Shown in pieces: positions 1-11,161 of a stretch of DNA of 64,000 bases. Position numbers and translations under genes: made by a program. The notes under the pieces are model-generated. The model was not told the origin of the DNA, did no database searches, and saw only the letters and a program-made list of their open reading frames with translations. This DNA comes from Plenodomus lindquistii. Taxonomy: Eukaryota > Ascomycota > Dothideomycetes > Pleosporales > Leptosphaeriaceae. The number at the start of each line of letters is the position of its first letter. The first letter of the stretch is position 1. The stretch is from positions 3,720,001 through 3,784,000 of the forward strand of contig JANUWI010000001.1 in assembly GCA_025504975.1 (NCBI GenBank). Direction: 5' to 3'.

Positions 1-299
1 CCGGACTGGGACATTGCTCTGGTGGTCCCACAAAACCGCCAGGTAAGCTTCTCGAGCAACTCATGCAGTGGGTTGAGAAAGGTACTGTGCCGGAAGAATC
101 CCCTGTGACGGCCATAGCATCTGATGGGACGGTGCAAAATCGGATCATCTGTCCGTACCCAAAGACTGCAAAACTCACGGCTTGCAAGGATGCTTCGCTG
201 CAAGAATGCTGGACCTGCGATGCGGATCCAGAGACTTTACCAAAGGGCATCAAAGGGGCATCTCCGTCGGCAGGCCATACATTACGCGAAGAATTGTAG
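1..299 (+). CDS. Tannase/feruloyl esterase, 3' end only (partial at window edge)
   Basis: Reading from base 3 gives 98 residues to a TAG stop at 297-299; the gene continues off the left edge. The fragment opens with PGLGHCSGG, which matches the catalytic-histidine segment near the C-terminus of the tannase and feruloyl esterase family (GxxHCxGG). It continues with LMQWVEKGTVPEE and then RIICPYPKTAKL, the usual order for this family, in which the Cys-Pro-Tyr-Pro segment lies near the end. Further cysteines follow in an ECWTC motif, consistent with a disulfide-bonded extracellular enzyme. Family members are secreted and hydrolyse ester bonds of plant phenolics (tannins, feruloylated or chlorogenate-type esters). 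Nucleophile and signal peptide lie outside the window, so the substrate cannot be assigned. No intron is needed in this part. Confidence 0.8.
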   Translation, partial: GLGHCSGGPTKPPGKLLEQLMQWVEKGTVPEESPVTAIASDGTVQNRIICPYPKTAKLTACKDASLQECWTCDADPETLPKGIKGASPSAGHTLREEL

Positions 300-1017
300 C
301 TCTGTGAGGAAGCAGCTCGGCAGAAAAGGCCAAGGTGTTCACAACATGGAGGAGGAAAAGGGAGCGAGAAATAAGACACCGTACCATGTCATCTGCCTTC
401 CTGCGGAGGGTGCATGACTGCACGAGGACGTCGCACGGCAACTCCAGCATCGAGAAGGGTGGGGATTCCGAATTTGTGGATTGGCAAGTTTCGAGAAAGC
501 GAGAACTAGACAGCCACCTCAAGTTGCAAATCAAATATCTCATAGCATCATGCTTCTCCGTCATGTCATGTTCCGGGAACACACATGATACAATACATAG
601 AAACAAAAATGTGTGTCGATTCCCCATTACTTTTGATAACAACAACAGCACAGTACTGTGTTGAGAAGTGAAACTTTGCGGCGTGACGAAAGTGTCTTAC
701 ATTCTCGGTCCATCCCAAGACCGTACTGGAGGTCTGCGTCCTGCAATCGTCGCACGGGCTTGAAAGAGCCAAGGGGCAAGACAACGACGCTGTATACATG
801 CATTTCCGCCCATGTCAACGTCTCACCCAAGCAGATGGGCAAGATCATGTCTTCAAAAACGAAAGCAGACACATCCATCTTAGCGATGCAGGCTTCTCAT
901 GGCCCAAGCACGCCAGACCCGGAATCATGGATATCCATGTACAAATCTTTTTCCAAGCGCAAAAAACATACGGCGAAACCCCATCGTTTTCGACTTGGAA
1001 GCAGAGAAAAGTGTGCA

Positions 1018-1041
1018 TGTGTGTGTGTGTGTGTGTGTGTG
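1018..1041. repeat. (GT)n microsatellite
   Basis: About twelve uninterrupted GT dinucleotides in the intergenic region downstream of the esterase gene. Confidence 0.9.
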
Positions 1042-1387
1042 ATGAGTATAGATAATAGATAGCAGCAGGAAACGTATAAGGAAAAGAGTTTATATATCCC
1101 CCCCCGTCTTGTACCGTTCGTACGTATACATGTTCAAATCCTCAGACCATGGGAGCTTGCGGATGGACCTTTTTTGAACCAGACTCACCCATTCTCATGG
1201 CCCTTTTTGTACTGGTTTTTCCTCTCTTTTCTTTTGAATGGAGTGGAGTGGCGGTGAGCGACAATCTCCCTCTCTCCCTCTCTCCATGGCAAGCCACATA
1301 GTATTTTTCGAGAGATCAGAAGAGAAGAAGACGCGCACAGACACATACACATCTTACCCTCATCATTGTCTTTTGGAAATGTATCGA

Positions 1388-1429
1388 GTGTGCGTGTGCG
1401 TGTGCGTGTGCGTGTGCGTGTGCGTGTGC
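1388..1429. repeat. (GTGTGC)7 microsatellite
   Basis: Seven perfect tandem copies of the hexamer GTGTGC. Such an array is expected to vary in length between strains. Confidence 0.9.
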
Positions 1430-1845
1430 GCGTGACGTATAAGAAGCAAGAAAGAAGCAAGAAACAAGACGCGTGGATGGGAAGGAGGTTTTATACGTAG
1501 GCCTCGGGAGTGCTAATCGAAAGGTCCTGGTCAAAGGTCATGAGATCATGTTCACACAGGGAAGGGAGGTTGATATGTTGGATGCATGGATACAATATTT
1601 GAAGTGACTAGAGGGCACAAGGACGAAAGCAAAATGCCTCGAAAAGAAAAAAATAAAATGCGTACATGTGACATTTACTCATCGTCGTAAATGTTGTTGA
1701 ATACAAGGAATAGAGAACAAGACGTATGTGTACATGCAAATAGACACACAAAGACCTACTACGCTTTTCAAGCGCGAATCCCATCCCAAACCCGCGTTTT
1801 ATAAACGTCACAAGAGCGTAGATATATCATACAACCACCCTATCA

Positions 1846-4800
1846 TCAAACCCTCGCGACTTTTGCCCCCGTACTCCGCGGATGCACTGCATGAACACCC
1901 CACACCCCTCCATTCGCCTTCTTCTTCACATTCCCATCCACCCGCCTCCCACTCCCACTACCACCACCACCAGCCCTATCATAATACTCCCCCCACAGCC
2001 CCCCCTCCGGCAACGTCTTCGCCATCTCCTCAAAATGCTTCACACTCTTTTCCACCTCCTTACTCTGCTTAGCCTCCCTCTCTTTATCCTCTTTACTCTT
2101 GCGCACGGGCACCGCGCGCAGGGGTTTACAAATCTCGCGTAACTCTGCGTCAGAGGAGGCAATCTGCGCTTTGAGATAGGCCAGGGCGGTCGGACTGGTT
2201 GCGTCGTTGCCGGATAAGGTAGTCATGATGGGTGTCCGCGGTTTATACATGCTGGCCCATTTTTGCGGGGTAGGTGGGTCTGTGGGTTTGATTTTCGGGT
2301 CGAGGAGGGCTTTTTTGCCGATGGCGAGAAGGGTGGTGATGTCTAGGGATTCGCCGTGGGGGATGGATGTGTGGTGTGAGGGAGTAATGCAATCCATGTC
2401 TACTTCTTTGCGGAGGACTTTGTCAATGTCGACGGCGGAGAAGTAGGCGCAGGATTGGGGGAGTTCGTTTATGCCCATTTGTTGGCTGAACATGGCTCGG
2501 GTCCAGAGGTTGGCTACTTGGAGGGCCATGGCGGCGCGGTAGCGGTCTTTGTCTTTGACTAGGTAGCGGATCTCGTCGTGTACAGTGATGGAGAGGCGCG
2601 CGTCGAGGTTGTAGCGCCGGGTTAAGAAGTCCATGGATACAATGAGGAGGTGGAGGTAGTCGACGCCACTCGACTGGATGGCCCAGTTGATGCGGCTCGT
2701 CATGAACCCGCCTTTGGAGAGGTAGCGGCGCTGCAGGGCTTCTGTGATGGCGGCCCCGAGGACGGGGGTGCGGGGTCGTTCTTGCTCGGCAAAGTCTTCG
2801 AGTTTGTTGAAGACGAAGGATTCGGTGCCGCCGCGCCAGAAGGGGCGTTCATGAAGTTGTTTGCGATTGGTCTTCTGGCCTTTGGTGTTGAGGTAGAGAG
2901 CGTTTGCTGTTTTGGTCGTTTGGTCGTCGGTCAGGGAGGGATTGAATTGGCGAAGAAGTGTGGAGGCAAATTTCAGGCCTGCACCGTAAATTCGTCCGTA
3001 GTTGAAGACTTTGGCGTCGTTGCGGCTGATGCCCAAGATACCTGCTGTTCGCGAATGCAGGTCTGTGCCTGCAGCTTTGGTGCCCTCCAGCGTCATGAAG
3101 CCGACTGCATTGCCGCCGTGGAGCTTGAACGTGGCATCGCCGATTAGACTAGCAATCCAGAGTTCTTGCGAGTCGACATCTGCACCGACGAAGCTGTAGC
3201 CCTTTGGTGCGCGAACCATGGACTTGAGTTCTGACCCAACGCGGTTCTTCTTTGCATTGCTGGCGGTGAGCCAGGTATTTTCGACTGACCGTCGTGTGAT
3301 GGTGCCCATGGGTATGATCTGCGGCAGAATGAAGCCGACCTTCTTGTCTTTCCCTGAACCGGACGCAGAGGACAGTCTAGCAGGGCTTGGTGCTTCCTCG
3401 TTGTAGACAACCATCTGCGACATGATTCTGTCGCGTGCACTGATCCAGTAGGAGCAGGAAGCGTTCATCTCGAGCGCTTCTTTGGCGTAGGCGTATTCCG
3501 AGGTCAATCTGCCCTTTTCAAAGTACGCAAGGTAACTCTTTGCAAGGGGGTTTGCGCAGCGAGCGAGGGGTCCGTCCTTGTGCGGGATCTTGTAATATCG
3601 ATGTTCATTATCGTCGCGAAGTTTGAGATTCTCTTCCTCTGACATATCCAGCTCCTTCAGCCCACTCTGATTGTATGCAAAAACCTCGTCCATGGGAACT
3701 TGATATGTCCAGCCGTGCACATCTGACCAAACCAAAGGATATCCATCCCACGACAGCTTCAGCATTATCGGTGCTATCCGCGTCCGTACCGTCAGGTTGA
3801 GAGGCGCTGTGCTGGTGGGAAACAAATCCTTGTACCACTTTGGCATACCCGGCTTCTTCTGTCGCGCTGCTGGTCGTGGTGGGTCGTCCTTCTTCTTGGG
3901 TTTGGTCATCTTGATTTCCTGGCCAGACCAGTCCAGCTGGCTCAGCCACGGGTCATTATTATATACTTCTGGCTGGTCCTTGACTTCCAAGGCTTTATTA
4001 GTGAGGGCAACGAGTCGCTCTTTGACCGCGTCATCGAGTTTGTGGTATGTTGCTTCGGCGTTATGGATGTAGGCGTCCCATGTCTCGTTGACTGGCAATA
4101 TTACAGAGGCGAGGAAACGAAGAGCTGCAAAGCTTACGGGGTGCGGGCACGTCTCGAGGAAGAGGGGAAACACTTTTTGGTATACTTTATGGGTAATCTC
4201 CACGTCGGTAGCGCAGTAGCCGAGGAGCTCATCAAGCTTCCCTCTGATACCTTTGCGATCCAGCTCGCCAAAGTACTCTCTTTGAGCCTTGTCCATTGTG
4301 ATGTCGCAGTGAAACTTTGCGACTTCTCGTAGTGAATTAACGGCGCTTCTCCCAATCCACAGCTCCTCGTCGCCGTCGGGAACGGCGCCTGAGCCCAGCA
4401 GAGTGGACAATTCGGAATTTTCTTCCTTGGCCGCGATGGAGTCCTTGAGCTCGATGCTCTTCTTGTGCTTCATCCAGCTGGGGCGTTGGCGCGAGCACAT
4501 GCCGTTGGAAGCGACATGAAGCGACATGGTGTCGATGAAGGCGTTGTTGGATTGCTGGATGTGATACTCCTCGGCCACGCGGGCTCGATCGTATCCAATG
4601 TTGTGTCCGATGATGACTCGCGGGGTGGACTTGTCTCCCAGTGGGATCAGGTGGCGATCCGAGTCGGACTCGGCCAGCAGCCATGGCGAAATCCAGGCAT
4701 ACCAGGCGGTTGGACTTGCCGCGCAGGCCATGCAGGCAAAGGGCGTCTCCTTGTACATGACCTCGGTGTCGAAGGTCAGCATCGTCTCGTCGGGCACCTC

Positions 4801-5500
4801 GACGGCTTCGGTCGTGCCGTCGCTATTGTACTTGGTCCAACCACTCTGTGTAATCCACTTTCGCGGCTTTGGCGGAGGAGTCGCGCGAGCCCATTCCTTG
4901 GCCATGGTCAGGTAGGGTTCTGCAGCGTCCATGCCCAGCTTGTAGAAGTGCTCGTCGAGAGTGGCGCCTTGGAGGTCGGGCAGGTCGAAGCCCACGGGCG
5001 GGGTCGAGTCGGTGTTCTTGCCCAGCAGATCATGGCGGGTCAGGTGATCTTGGGAGAGGGCGATGAGTTCTGGTGGCGCAGAGGTGCTGGCACCGGGGAA
5101 GATTTGGGCGTGGATTTTGCTCGAGAGGTGTTGGACGCCAATGGGGCTGAAGCGGGCTTCTGAGGGGACTGGTACATGTTAGGACCAAGGTATGAGGATG
5201 GTGATTTTGGTGTCGCATGCCATTGAGACTGCCCCCTCTCGCCTTGCTACCGCCAGCCTTTTTTGGTGCGCGAGCTGTGGCAAGACATCGTCGTGGTGCG
5301 CCGGCCACAGGGAGCGGCGGGGCTACCGACTTTGTGCAGAGGGCAACATTGACGGCAATGGGCCGACATGGGCAGCGGCGCATAATCGCGTGCAAGAGGC
5401 GATTCTGTATCACTGCATTTCGGCGCGTGAATGTCGTGGGGTCGTGACGCTTCTGCCGCGAATACCGACGACGACATTGCAAGGCCAGACTCGTCGTCAT
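1846..5500 (-). CDS. MIP1: Mitochondrial DNA polymerase gamma catalytic subunit
   Basis: Family A polymerase that replicates mitochondrial DNA in the matrix. The model is two exons (5221-5500 and 1846-5168) giving 1200 residues, close to the size of yeast Mip1. The N-terminus is Arg-rich, as for a mitochondrial presequence. Proofreading motifs are visible: Exo I DTE near residue 227, Exo II HNxxYDR near 282-288, Exo III YCxTDVxxT near 411-419. Polymerase motif A is DVDSQELWIA near 757-766, motif B RNDAKVFNYGRIYGAG near 808-823, and motif C HDE near 957-959. All catalytic acids are present. The Lys/Gly-rich C-terminal tail is typical of fungal forms. The 52-bp intron (5169-5220) ends in TACCAG after a CTAAC branch site; no consensus GT donor exists there. 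The best fit is a GC donor (G|GCATGC), with GTCTCA ten bases upstream as an alternative that also keeps the frame. The start at 5500 is the most upstream in-frame ATG; another lies at 5383. Divergent from the RING gene. Confidence 0.93.
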
Positions 5501-5765
5501 GACCGCGGCTAGCTCGACGGTGCAACCTCTTGGCGCGACACGCCCGATGCATGGTTGACGCTGGGCGGTTCCTCCCCCGCTGCAGCCCTACGCCTACGCC
5601 ATGCAGCCATGCAGACTATCCATGCCATCCATGCCATCCAAGCCATCCATGCCATTGTTCCAGGCCCTTCCCCCTTCACCTTTTTGTCCATGTGCACGTG
5701 TCTGGCCATGTCTGACAGCTTCATTTGCGTGAGTCTCTGAAGCGACGGGTCTTTTTGCCGCCACA
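5501..5765. promoter_or_regulatory. Divergent intergenic promoter between MIP1 and the RING E3 gene
   Basis: Only 265 bp separate the two start codons, so the 5' regulatory sequences must overlap. The interval contains an imperfect repeat of CCATCCATG-like words around 5615-5660. No TATA box is obvious. Confidence 0.5.
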
Positions 5766-6811
5766 ATGTCGTCAGACCTCACCCACACTGACGACGCCGA
5801 CCACACGGCCCCTCTCTCGCCCACTGCCCCCAATCACGACAATGACAATGACAATGACAATGACAATCACTACCACGACCACGACCACGACCACGACAAC
5901 ACCCACGACAACACCCACGACCACACCCACGACAACAACGCCTACTCATTCCTCCCCGGCCACGACCGCAGCTTCCTCCACGACCTGCTAGCTGACTCGC
6001 CCCGCCCCTTTGCTGCTGCCCACCTTGACGACTTGCACTCGCTCACGCCCCCATCTGCAAACTTCTTCGACAGCATCCTCAACCCTGCCGGCCTCGACCA
6101 CGGCCGCTACTCGCCCTTTGCATACCGGCCATCGCCCCCCGTGCGAGGCCGTTCCAGCGTCTACGACATGACGCCCCGCACGCGCGCAACCGAGCACGAC
6201 TCGCAGCGACCAGGCCGCCTCTCCAACGGCTACGTCGACCTCACATCCATGCCCGACTCGCCCACGTCACGAAGGAAGCGCGAGTCTTCATCCCCGGGGC
6301 CCTCGGCCAAGCGAGCAAAGCGCCATGACGGCAGAGCGGCCAAGCCTGAGAGTGGAGAGGCGGCCAAGATTGAAGAAATTGATCTGACCGATGAGACCAC
6401 ACCGGCGCAGCAGTTTCTGCAGAAGCAGCGCCTGGAAGCGGTCAAGGCGCAGGAAAAGCCCGAGGAGACGACAACCACCTTCAACACCTTTACCTGCGTC
6501 ATCTGCATGGACAACCCCACTGACCTGTCTGCCACGGCTTGCGGTAAGCCAGCTTTTGACTTCACAGAGAGCAAGCACTGACATGCACAGGCCATCTCTT
6601 CTGTCACACCTGTCTCATGGAAGCCCTCATCGCCGGCGAGAACCGCACCGGTCCAGGCGAAGCAAAACGTTCCCAGTGTCCCGTCTGCAGAAAGGTCCTC
6701 AGTCGTACCAAGTCCACAGACATCATACCACTCCTATTGATGAAAGGCCTCTCAACCCAGCCCAGGAAGAAGGTCACTGTAGCCACCAGTGCTGCCGCTG
6801 CCAAGGTATAG
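5766..6811 (+). CDS. RING-finger E3 ligase with SUMO-interacting motifs (STUbL-like)
   Basis: Two exons (5766-6543, 6591-6811; 47-bp intron GTAAGC...CACAG) give 332 residues. Splicing completes a C3HC4 RING: C244, C247, C259, H261, C264, C267, C289, C292. The intron falls between C259 and H261, so the unspliced frame would lose the finger. Upstream are two SIM-like motifs, YVDLT (156-160) and IDLTDE (205-210, acidic-flanked), and basic clusters SRRKRE and KRAKR that look like nuclear signals. SIMs plus a C-terminal RING is the layout of SUMO-targeted ubiquitin ligases (Slx8/Rfp/RNF4), which ubiquitylate SUMOylated nuclear proteins; assignment to that class is inference. Residues 24-57 are a low-complexity Asp/Asn/His tract encoded by GACAAT, CACGAC and related repeats, likely length-variable. 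Residues 60-200 appear disordered. Confidence 0.82.
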
Positions 6812-7347
6812 CGTTGTACATGGATTTTGCATTGCATTTCGTTGTTTTGTATACACACCCCGGAGTCGTTACTAAGGACAGTAGACCACAAGGAAGGCCC
6901 CAACGAATAGAAGTGCAGTACCCAAGAGCATCAGGCGTCGAGTTGGGGATCATCTGCCACAGTTTGTATGATGGCGGGGAGGTTGACGAAACAACCCTTT
7001 CACCACCGTTCATCACCATATACACAGGAGTAATTACACACATTCGGTACATTGGGGCATGGGATCGGCGTTTACATGGGATTTCAGCATGGCAAAGCGG
7101 AAGGAGCGGGTGTACCTGCATATCTTCGGCATCTTGCGGATCTCTTCTGCTTGCATTTGCATTAGCGGCATCATGATGACGTCTTTCAAATCTTTTGGTC
7201 TTGGGAAGCGATAACAAATGTGTATCATACACATACGTACAAGTATACTAACAACATCCCTGTCACTACAAATCCTCTCTTCGTTACCCTCCGTCCAACT
7301 CTTCCTATCTCATTTTTCATACACATCCTTCCCTTCAGACCTCAAAC
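6812..7347. other. Intergenic region, no gene seen
   Basis: Separates the RING gene from the lactate dehydrogenase gene. The proximal part before 7348 is pyrimidine-rich, as is common for fungal 5' leaders. Open frames here have no recognisable motifs. Confidence 0.5.
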
Positions 7348-8265
7348 ATGTCCAAACAAACCTCCACCATCGCCATTGTCGGTGCAGGCACCGTCGGCGC
7401 AACAGTTGCCTACTCCCTCATCATGAACCCCTCAGCCGGCGAAATCCTCCTCATAGACCCCCAAGAAGACCTTCGCAACGCCCAAGTCCAAGACCTCAGC
7501 GACGCCACCTACCACGGCAACAGCCCCGTCTACATCCGCTCCGGCACCCACAAAGAAGCAGGCCAATCCGACCTAATCGTCATGACCGCGGGCGCCGCCC
7601 AGAAACAAGGCGAATCCCGCACCGACCTCATTGGCAAAAACAAAGCCATCCTAGAATCTGCAATCAACGACATGAAACCCTTCCGCCCGGACACCGTCCT
7701 CCTCATCGTTGCAAACCCCGTAGACATACTAACCTACTACGCACAGCAATACTCGGGCCTTCCAAAATCCCAAGTCTTTGGCAGCGGCACATTTCTCGAT
7801 TCTGCACGCTTACGCGGCGAATTAGCACATAGTGCTGCCGTCTCCGCATCGTCCATTGACGCATACGTCCTCGGTGAACACGGGGACTCGCAATTCGTGG
7901 CTTGGAGTCTAGCCACCATTACCGGACTCCCGCTGCACACCTCCCTCCCACCCAACACCACCATTGACGAATCTCTCATCGCATCCTCTGTGAAAAACAA
8001 AGCTACCGACATAATCGACAGCAAAGGGTCAACGAATTTTGGAATTGGAGCTGTTGCGGCGAGTATTTGTAAGAGTGTACTTAGTGATCAGAGGGAAGTT
8101 AGGGCGGTGAGTTTTTTCCAGGAGGAGTTGGGGGTTTGTTTGAGTATGCCTGCTGTGGTGGGGAGGAAGGGGGTTGTTAGGGGGGTTGAGGTAAAGTTGA
8201 GTGCAGAGGAGAAGGGGAGGTTGGAGGAGAGTGCGAAGGCGTTGAGGGAGGTTATGGAGGAGTGA
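7348..8265 (+). CDS. L-lactate dehydrogenase (NAD-dependent)
   Basis: Intronless, 305 residues, close to the family's length (310-330). It interconverts pyruvate and L-lactate with NADH, normally in the cytosol. The Rossmann glycine motif GAGTVG is at 12-17, with Asp37 ending beta-2 (NAD rather than NADP). The active-site loop reads AGAAQKQGESR (81-91). Gln at 85 is the lactate dehydrogenase residue where malate dehydrogenases carry Arg, and Arg91 is the transition-state arginine. The segment GTFLDSARLR supplies the Asp151 and Arg154 pair, and GEHGDSQ supplies catalytic His178. All key residues are present. From about base 8050 codon use shifts from C-ending to G/T-rich codons, but the frame stays open to the stop. 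The tandem array begins about 140 bp after the stop. Confidence 0.92.
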   Translation: MSKQTSTIAIVGAGTVGATVAYSLIMNPSAGEILLIDPQEDLRNAQVQDLSDATYHGNSPVYIRSGTHKEAGQSDLIVMTAGAAQKQGESRTDLIGKNKAILESAINDMKPFRPDTVLLIVANPVDILTYYAQQYSGLPKSQVFGSGTFLDSARLRGELAHSAAVSASSIDAYVLGEHGDSQFVAWSLATITGLPLHTSLPPNTTIDESLIASSVKNKATDIIDSKGSTNFGIGAVAASICKSVLSDQREVRAVSFFQEELGVCLSMPAVVGRKGVVRGVEVKLSAEEKGRLEESAKALREVMEE

Positions 8266-8399
8266 ATGAAGGGTGGGTTGTGTGGCCGGTGGGGGGAGGG
8301 GGTGTTGGACATGGATGTCATGGATTGAAGTTTCAGGAAGTAGGTGTATAGAGGAATAATGACATGGAATTTCGACACTTGATGTATCGAATTCAACGG

Positions 8400-11129
8400 G
8401 GCCAGGCGTATATGAACCCCCATACTTCTCCCCACTCCCACTTGCTTTTTCTTTCTTCTACATCACACACAGACTCCGCGTCTTCCAAAATTGTTGGGCA
8501 ATCACTCCATGTTGTTGCCGCTTCTCCCTCCGCGGCACTTTGAGAAAAAGCACCAGCCACGCCTAATGCGGGATTCTTGCGCTGTTCTTGTATCTTTCCG
8601 TATTGGCAAATGTCATACTATACCTGCTCATGTCCCTGCGCTCCATCCATTCCTCCGCTTAAAAATTCGTAAAAGTGTAAAAGAGTAAGCTGGGCTGGGC
8701 AAGTCTGATGATGATGATGGTGGGTTATATATTCCTCGTCCTTGTTCTCTGTTTCTTTGTTTCTTATGCATCACACACGCATATACTGTGTATTTCAAAA
8801 GAACGTAAGGTATGACTTAGGTGTTGTTGTCGCTCTGTCCGCGGCATCTAAAAAGCTCATCAGTGACATTCGATGTGAGATTTCTGGACGGGGCTATCTT
8901 ATGTCTATCTACTCATGTTCTTAAAAGTGCGGATGAATGATTGAATGTCTCTGCTTTTTCGCGCCCCGCTTGCTGCATGCTGTTCACCAGCTTCTTCTTT
9001 GGAATGAGCTAGTGTATATATATATTCTACCCTTCTCCTGCTCTATCTTCCCTCTATTATTCTGGATCACACACGCACTTTGCGTCTATCAAAATTACTG
9101 CATGGCCATGATATGTGGGTTTGCTGCTTCCCCGCGCAGCACCTGAAAAACCACGTAACGCCGTGATGTGAGATTCCTGGCCGTGTTTCCAAATACCATA
9201 CGGCACTTTTCCATGTCCTTTCTTTCGCCCTCCGCCTTCCATTCCTCGTCTCAGGACCAGGTCGATGCTGGGACGTAAGACGTAGGTATGAATATCCCCC
9301 ACATCCTCGATATTCTCCCCTTCCCAAATCTACGACTTCTGCTCTTCGAATGCCGAAATCACCGGCACCATGAGCGGTGCTGTGAGGGTGGTTGCTGGGA
9401 TTCGAAAAACAGTTTAAGGACCTCCGATGCTTCGGGGTGGGTGGGACGTCGAAAATCTCTGTCCTAAAGGTCCGATGATTTGGACTGCGTGAGCAGTGTG
9501 GAGTGGGCAGAGACAGGGGGTGTATAAAGCTCTCACATCCTTCAGACCATTGTCTCCTCACAGCTTGGTCTATGCTCTGGGGTTTGAAAAGGTGTAAGAG
9601 TAAATGCGGTGGTGCCGCTGTGGGAATTTGAGCGTTTCGAAAAAAATCTCACACCAGACCTATGACTTGCGCTGAGCTAGGTCTCAGAAATGTGAAATTC
9701 GTGACCCGAGCGTGTATGTGTGAAGGAAGTGGAGAGGAGGGGGTGATGTATATATTCCCTCACGCTCTCAGGACCATCTCCTTATCACGACTGTATTCTA
9801 TGGGGTTCAAAAAGGTCAGAAGAGAAAGCTCCATGGTGTGGCGGCGGGCGTGAGTGTCTTGTCATATCCAAAGGTGCGTTTGCAGCTCGCCATGATTCTG
9901 CGTGGTTCTTGCGAGACATCAAAAAACTCTCTCCTGAAAGTCTGATGATCAGGAATATGCAAAAAATTTGTCGAAGGCAAAGAGGGGTATAAAAGACCTC
10001 TCACGTCGATAGGATCACTGCCTTCCCACTCATACAGCTCGCTCTATTCTCTTGGCTCCAAAAGTTCTGGAAGAAAGGGCCATGGTGCAGCAGTGGTGTG
10101 AGTGTCTTGTCATATTCAAAGATGCGTTCAAAGCTAGCTATGGTCGTAGGTGGTTTTGTGAGAAATTGAAAAGTCGCGACAGGACCTTCGATGATTTGGA
10201 ATAGGCAAGACGTTCATGAAGAGGAGAGGGGTTTATATATATCTCACGTCCCCAGAACCCATCTTCTTCCCACACCTTTGCGCTCTCAGTTTCGAAAATG
10301 TCAAACAATTCGCGTGATACGGCGGTGGCGGGACGGTGGCGTGTGAGAATTGAAAAGACTTTCAGGATGTCCCATGACCGTGAGTGGTTCGTGCGAGACG
10401 TTGAAAAAGCTCCTGCAAGATGGATCGATGGTTTGGACTGAGCGAGGTCCTGAAAGTTTCAAACGAGGTGTTGGAGGATGAATGTGTCGAGCACGGGGAA
10501 GAGGGGTGAAAGGGGTGGTGTATATCATAGTCATCCCTCACGTCATCAGGATTATCTCCTTACCACGACTGTGATCTCCGGATTTGAAAAGGGCGGAAGA
10601 AGACGTGATGCTGTGTTCTTCGTAGAAGGGGGTCTTTTTCGATCTAAAAGTCAACTTCAAACTTGCTATAACTGTAGGAGTCTTGCAAGGCGTCGAAAAA
10701 AAGTATCCAAGGGACCTCCGAGAATTCCCATCAGGCAAGCCGTTTATCAACGAGGAGGGGGCTATATATATTCCCTTCACTTCCTTAGCACCCTTCCTCT
10801 GCCTCCTCAGACCTTCAGTGTGTGTTCGAAAAAAAGCCGGAGGAGGCCCGTATGGGCGCGAGTGGTGTCAAGGTGGTTTGTGAGATTCAAAAGAAACGAC
10901 GCCATTACAGCCGAATGATTTGTGTTGAGCAGGGATTTTGTTGTGGACTTAGAAGTGGGGTTTCAAGAGGAGAATGTGCGGAGCAGAGGAAGAGAGGGGG
11001 AGGAAGTGAAGCGGCTTTCGAAAAAGGTGGAGGACGAAGTGATGATGGCTGTGCGTGGTCTTGTAAGTTTCGACAAATTACAGCTAGTATCAGCGGCATA
11101 GTTGGAGAAAGCTCGCCGAAGAGCTGATG

Positions 11130-11161
<32 letters not shown>

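Larger units (their letters stand above)
300..1845. other. Intergenic region with GT-rich microsatellites, no gene seen
   Basis: Lies between the esterase end and the convergent MIP1 end. Short open frames in all directions lack family motifs and are low in complexity. It holds two microsatellites, annotated separately. I see no RNA gene. Confidence 0.6.

Noticed and set aside
9067..10780. Minus-strand peptides in the tandem array (for example FFDVSQEPRRIMASCKRTFGYDKT) as repeated small genes
   Set aside because: Similar segments appear in other units, but starts, lengths and frames are not conserved and stops interrupt most copies; nucleotide-level repetition explains the resemblance.
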